From an archaeon (lineage in GTDB: Archaea > EX4484-52 > B79-G9), in assembly GCA_013139905.1 (NCBI GenBank), contig WSZW01000140.1:1-5770 (forward strand): 5,770 bases of DNA. Reading direction: 5' to 3'. Under the pieces are notes generated by a model. That model had not been told where the DNA came from. It saw only the letters and a list, made by a program, of their open reading frames with translations, and ran no database searches. How positions within the stretch are numbered: the first letter of the stretch is position 1; every line of letters begins with the position of its first letter. Shown here piece after piece: positions 5,547 to 5,770 of this stretch. The position numbers and the translations under genes were made by a program.

Positions 5547-5770
5547 ATGAAAAAAGCAGTATCACCGTTAATTTCGGTAATGTTGGTTTTAGTTTTTATC
5601 GTTACTGTAGGTACTGCAATATCTTCGTGGATGTTTGATTATACAAAAACAACAACTGATGCTGCGACTGAATCATCAACGGGAACTAAAGGCATAACAT
5701 ATTGCGCCAATTCTAACGTCGAAATTTCTAATGTTGCGCTTAGAAATATTCAAATAATAGCAAATACATC
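5547..5770 (+). CDS. Type IV pilin / archaellin-like protein, N-terminal part (3' end outside window)
   Basis: An open frame from an ATG at 5547 continues past the window edge, giving 74 full codons. The protein begins MKKAVSPLISVMLVLVFIVT. This is a short basic leader, then KKA followed by VSP, then a hydrophobic helix to about residue 29, the pattern of an archaeal class III signal peptide. In such proteins a prepilin peptidase cuts before the hydrophobic segment (here probably after K3 or A4), and the helix becomes the core of a pilus, archaellum or similar surface filament, or anchors the protein in the membrane. The rest is Thr/Ser-rich (TKTTTDAATESSTGT, 33-47) and has one cysteine (C53) before a likely beta region. 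Ser/Thr-rich archaeal surface proteins are often glycosylated. Whether it is a pilin, an archaellin or a sugar-binding pilin-like protein cannot be decided without the C-terminus. Confidence 0.8.
   Translation, partial: MKKAVSPLISVMLVLVFIVTVGTAISSWMFDYTKTTTDAATESSTGTKGITYCANSNVEISNVALRNIQIIANT

Overview
The window reads as a piece of an AT-rich archaeal chromosome. Three things point to Archaea: a complete Hel308-type DNA helicase, a protein start with an archaeal prepilin-like N-terminus, and genes preceded by archaeal TATA boxes placed so that most transcripts would begin at or within a few bases of the ATG. The compact layout and the regulator with an S-layer-like C-terminus would fit a DPANN lineage such as Woesearchaeota-like archaea or a euryarchaeon, but the lineage is inferred from sequence style only.

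Layout from left to right. Bases 1-294 hold the 3' end of an unrecognised gene on the + strand. A short gap with a 23-bp imperfect palindrome and a TATA box leads into hel308 (365-2542, +). hel308 converges, with only 29 bp between stop codons, on a minus-strand gene (2572-3516) that joins a winged helix-turn-helix to a domain resembling archaeal S-layer proteins. That gene diverges from glmS (3729-5498, +). The 212-bp region between their starts holds at least three short palindromes and separate candidate promoters. After a 48-bp gap, the 5' part of a type IV pilin/archaellin-like gene begins at 5547 and runs off the window.

How the genes may work together. Hel308 is a housekeeping enzyme of replication-fork repair and looks independent of the rest. 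GlmS makes glucosamine-6-phosphate, the entry to UDP-GlcNAc, which archaea use for N-glycans on S-layer proteins, pilins and archaellins. A regulator with an S-layer-like domain beside glmS and a pilin-like gene suggests an envelope theme. This link is inference from gene order and domain resemblance.

No mobile element, CRISPR array, tRNA or rRNA was seen. The most interesting parts are the wHTH/S-layer-like fusion protein and the palindromes at the hel308 promoter and in the regulator/glmS divergent region.
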